Assembly: GCA_003486675.1 (NCBI GenBank)
Contig: DNGG01000042.1
Span: 1 to 5,508 of the forward strand
Reading direction: 5' to 3'
Length of the DNA: 5,508 nt
From: Cyanobacteria bacterium UBA11372
GTDB taxonomy: Bacteria; Cyanobacteriota; Cyanobacteriia; Cyanobacteriales; Aerosakkonemataceae
The position numbers were made by a program, and so were the translations under genes. The notes under the pieces are model-generated. The model had not been told where the DNA came from. It searched no databases and was given only the letters and a program-made list of their open reading frames with translations. Below are positions 4,116-5,508 of this stretch, piece after piece. How positions within the stretch are numbered: position 1 is the stretch's first letter; every line of letters begins with the position of its first letter.

Positions 4116-5249
4116 CGAATTGGAATAGTCGGAGCTAGTGGATTTGTCGGTCAACGGGCAGTGGAAATGCTGCAAGTCGAAGGAAATACAGAAGTTCGTG
4201 CGATCGTTCATTCTCAGAGCAGCGTGGAAAAACTGCCGCACCAGAAATTAGATTGCCGGATTGCCAATTCCTTTGACCAATCATCCTTAGAATCTGCCTT
4301 TAAAGGATGCGATGTCATTATTCAATCAATTCTGGGCACACCAGGGCTAATTCGAGGTACTATTGCCCCCACCTATAAAGCTGCCGAGAAAGCTGGGGTA
4401 CGACGGATTATTTATCTCAGTTCGATGATTGTCCACACCTCAGCCCCCGCTCCCGGTACGACTGAAGCCACCCCACCGATTTTAAATCAACCCGGGTTTC
4501 CCACCCATATCGCCAAAATTGATGCCGAACGCAAATTATTACAATTGCGTCAAAAAGGGTCGGTCGAGGTGGTAATATTCCGACCGGGGATTGTATTTGG
4601 CCCTCGCTCTCGTTGGGTGATGGACTTGGCTAATCAGCTGGTTGAAGGCAGGGCTTATTTGATCGATGGCGGTAAAGGCATCTGCAATAGCGTCTACGTC
4701 GATAATCTCATTCATGGGATGCGGCTGGCGTTCACGGCAAAAGAAGCAGATGGCGAGGCATTTTTTGTCGGCGATCGCGAACGGGTGACTTGGTACGATT
4801 TTTACCGTCCATTTGCTGAAGCTTTTGGGGTTGATTTAAGCGATCTGCCGCCTGTTGAAGTGCCAGTTTTTACCCATAGCAAGAAACAAGAATTGATCGG
4901 TTCTATCCGAGAATCAGTATTCGTCCAAAAAACTTTAGCTTCAATCCCAGAGGATCTCAAACAAAAGTTGAAGCGGTCAAAACCCAAACCACAGCAGTCA
5001 ATATCTGCCCCTGCTCCAGCAGTTCCAGCAGTTATAAAGAAGGGAAAACCAGTTGTTACTGAGATGATGTCAATCTTGCAACAGTCTCAATATCAATTAC
5101 CCTTTAGTAAGGCAGAGCGGCTATTGGGCTATGAGCCAATTGTTACTTTCAACGAAGGTTGTATGCGTTCAATCCAGTGGCTAGCAGAGAACGAACGCTT
5201 CCAGCCATTGCTTAAGAAACCAGCAATCCCTCAGCAGTTGGATGCCTAG
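4110..5249 (+). CDS. Atypical extended SDR, NAD-dependent epimerase/dehydratase-like protein
   Basis: The 379-residue protein opens with a Rossmann fold, GASGFVG (8-14), followed by YLSSM (102-106), RPGIVFGPR (158-166), VYVDNL (195-200) and an epimerase-like C-terminal segment, KAERLLGYEP with GCMRSIQWL (334-358). These place it among extended SDRs acting on nucleotide sugars or similar substrates. In the YxxxK position the sequence reads THIAK (132-136): Lys136 is present but the catalytic Tyr is Thr132, so it may be an atypical SDR that binds NAD(P) with altered chemistry or a non-catalytic role. A Lys/Pro/Ala/Gln-rich low-complexity linker at about 287-314 (KRSKPKPQQS, then APAPAVPAV) separates the main fold from the C-terminal part. 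It lies 44 bp after the oxidoreductase gene, probably in the same transcript, and is followed by a strong terminator. The start is probably 4113. Confidence 0.87.
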   Translation: MMRIGIVGASGFVGQRAVEMLQVEGNTEVRAIVHSQSSVEKLPHQKLDCRIANSFDQSSLESAFKGCDVIIQSILGTPGLIRGTIAPTYKAAEKAGVRRIIYLSSMIVHTSAPAPGTTEATPPILNQPGFPTHIAKIDAERKLLQLRQKGSVEVVIFRPGIVFGPRSRWVMDLANQLVEGRAYLIDGGKGICNSVYVDNLIHGMRLAFTAKEADGEAFFVGDRERVTWYDFYRPFAEAFGVDLSDLPPVEVPVFTHSKKQELIGSIRESVFVQKTLASIPEDLKQKLKRSKPKPQQSISAPAPAVPAVIKKGKPVVTEMMSILQQSQYQLPFSKAERLLGYEPIVTFNEGCMRSIQWLAENERFQPLLKKPAIPQQLDA

Positions 5250-5293
5250 CCATGAGGATTAGTGAAAATGTGAATTAAACTGGTCGGGGAGAG

Positions 5294-5323
5294 GGAAAAG
5301 GCAATCATTGATTGCCTTTTTCC
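5294..5323 (+). terminator. Intrinsic terminator of the oxidoreductase-SDR operon
   Basis: Arms aaaaggcaat (5296-5305) and attgcctttt (5311-5320) pair perfectly over 10 bp around the 5-base loop cattg, and the 3' arm runs into a T tract (5317-5321). The flanking gg and cc can lengthen the stem. It starts about 45 bases after the SDR stop codon. The A-rich 5' arm gives a T tract on the other strand as well, so it could work in both directions. Confidence 0.85.
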
Positions 5324-5365
5324 TATTTGTATGAGTTTAACTAAATAGTGCCATGACTTATATCA

Positions 5366-5400
5366 AATCCGCTTCGATGACCCCCTTTTTATAGCGGATT
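5366..5400. repeat. Inverted repeat aatccgct / agcggatt
   Basis: aatccgct (5366-5373) and agcggatt (5393-5400) are perfect 8-bp inverted copies around a 19-base loop containing a C5-T5 run (5381-5390). The left flank atatca does not continue the pairing on the right. It may be a decayed or partial fold-back repeat. Confidence 0.5.
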
Positions 5401-5430
5401 GCACTCGAATGAGGTACACCGCAAGGCAAG

Positions 5431-5460
5431 TGTAGCGGCAGCATTAATACTGCCGCTACA
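5431..5460. repeat. Perfect palindrome with 11-bp arms
   Basis: tgtagcggcag (5431-5441) and ctgccgctaca (5450-5460) are perfect inverted copies with the 8-base loop cattaata. It is GC-rich, lies in a gene-free stretch and lacks a following T tract on either strand, so it looks like an extragenic palindromic repeat rather than a terminator. Confidence 0.7.
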
Positions 5461-5466
5461 CAAACG

Positions 5467-5508
5467 AAGCGATTTCGCTTTCCCTCACGCGGTTGCAACC
5501 CGCTGTAA
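5467..5508. repeat. Two further small palindromes running to the window edge
   Basis: aagcga (5467-5472) pairs with tcgctt (5475-5480) across two bases, and ggttgcaacc (5491-5500) is a perfect 10-bp palindrome flanked by cgc and cgct, which extend the pairing with one bulge. With the palindromes at 5366-5400 and 5431-5460 they form a cluster that probably continues past the window. No reading frame in 5324-5508 looks like a gene. Confidence 0.5.

Noticed and set aside
4802..4987. Reverse 61-codon frame inside the SDR gene
   Set aside because: Antisense shadow of the SDR with no motif or ribosome binding site.

Overview
The window comes from a cyanobacterium. Seven exact copies of the HIP1 octamer GCGATCGC (first bases at 310, 1583, 1664, 2319, 3205, 3475 and 4771) occur in 5.5 kb, a density typical of cyanobacterial chromosomes. 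The secreted hypothetical protein also belongs to a family I recognise only from cyanobacteria. The many fold-back repeats between genes suggest a repeat-rich, perhaps filamentous species, but I cannot name it.

Layout. 1-445: a possible gene tail at the left edge (stop at 148-150), then a stretch without a convincing gene that holds two hairpins. 446-1039 (+): exported hypothetical protein. 1042-1140: a fold-back element built from 7-bp tandem repeats, between convergent genes. 1140-1817 (-): cobO/btuR, corrinoid adenosyltransferase. 1818-1898: a short divergent intergenic region with a perfect 10-bp inverted repeat that overlaps the likely cobO -10 box. 1899-2444 (+): macro-domain ADP-ribose hydrolase. 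2445-2967: a repeat-rich spacer with a small doubtful reverse ORF made of 25-residue repeats, one of which is split by a ~104-bp MITE-like element, plus a 29-codon ORF just before the next gene. 2968-4065 and 4110-5249 (+): a Gfo/Idh/MocA oxidoreductase followed by an atypical SDR/epimerase-like protein, probably one operon, ending in a clear intrinsic terminator at 5294-5323. 5324-5508: no gene, but a cluster of palindromes.

How the genes relate. The oxidoreductase and SDR are both NAD(P)-dependent, Rossmann-fold, sugar-type enzymes 44 bp apart, so a joint role in making or modifying a sugar is likely, with the substrate unknown. CobO and the macro-domain protein are divergent and may share control elements; no biochemical link is visible. 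I see no defence system, CRISPR array, RNA gene or transposase gene. The best finding is the MITE-like element: the neighbouring repeat copy shows the empty site, so a 4-bp target duplication and an in-frame 36-codon gain can be read directly from the sequence.
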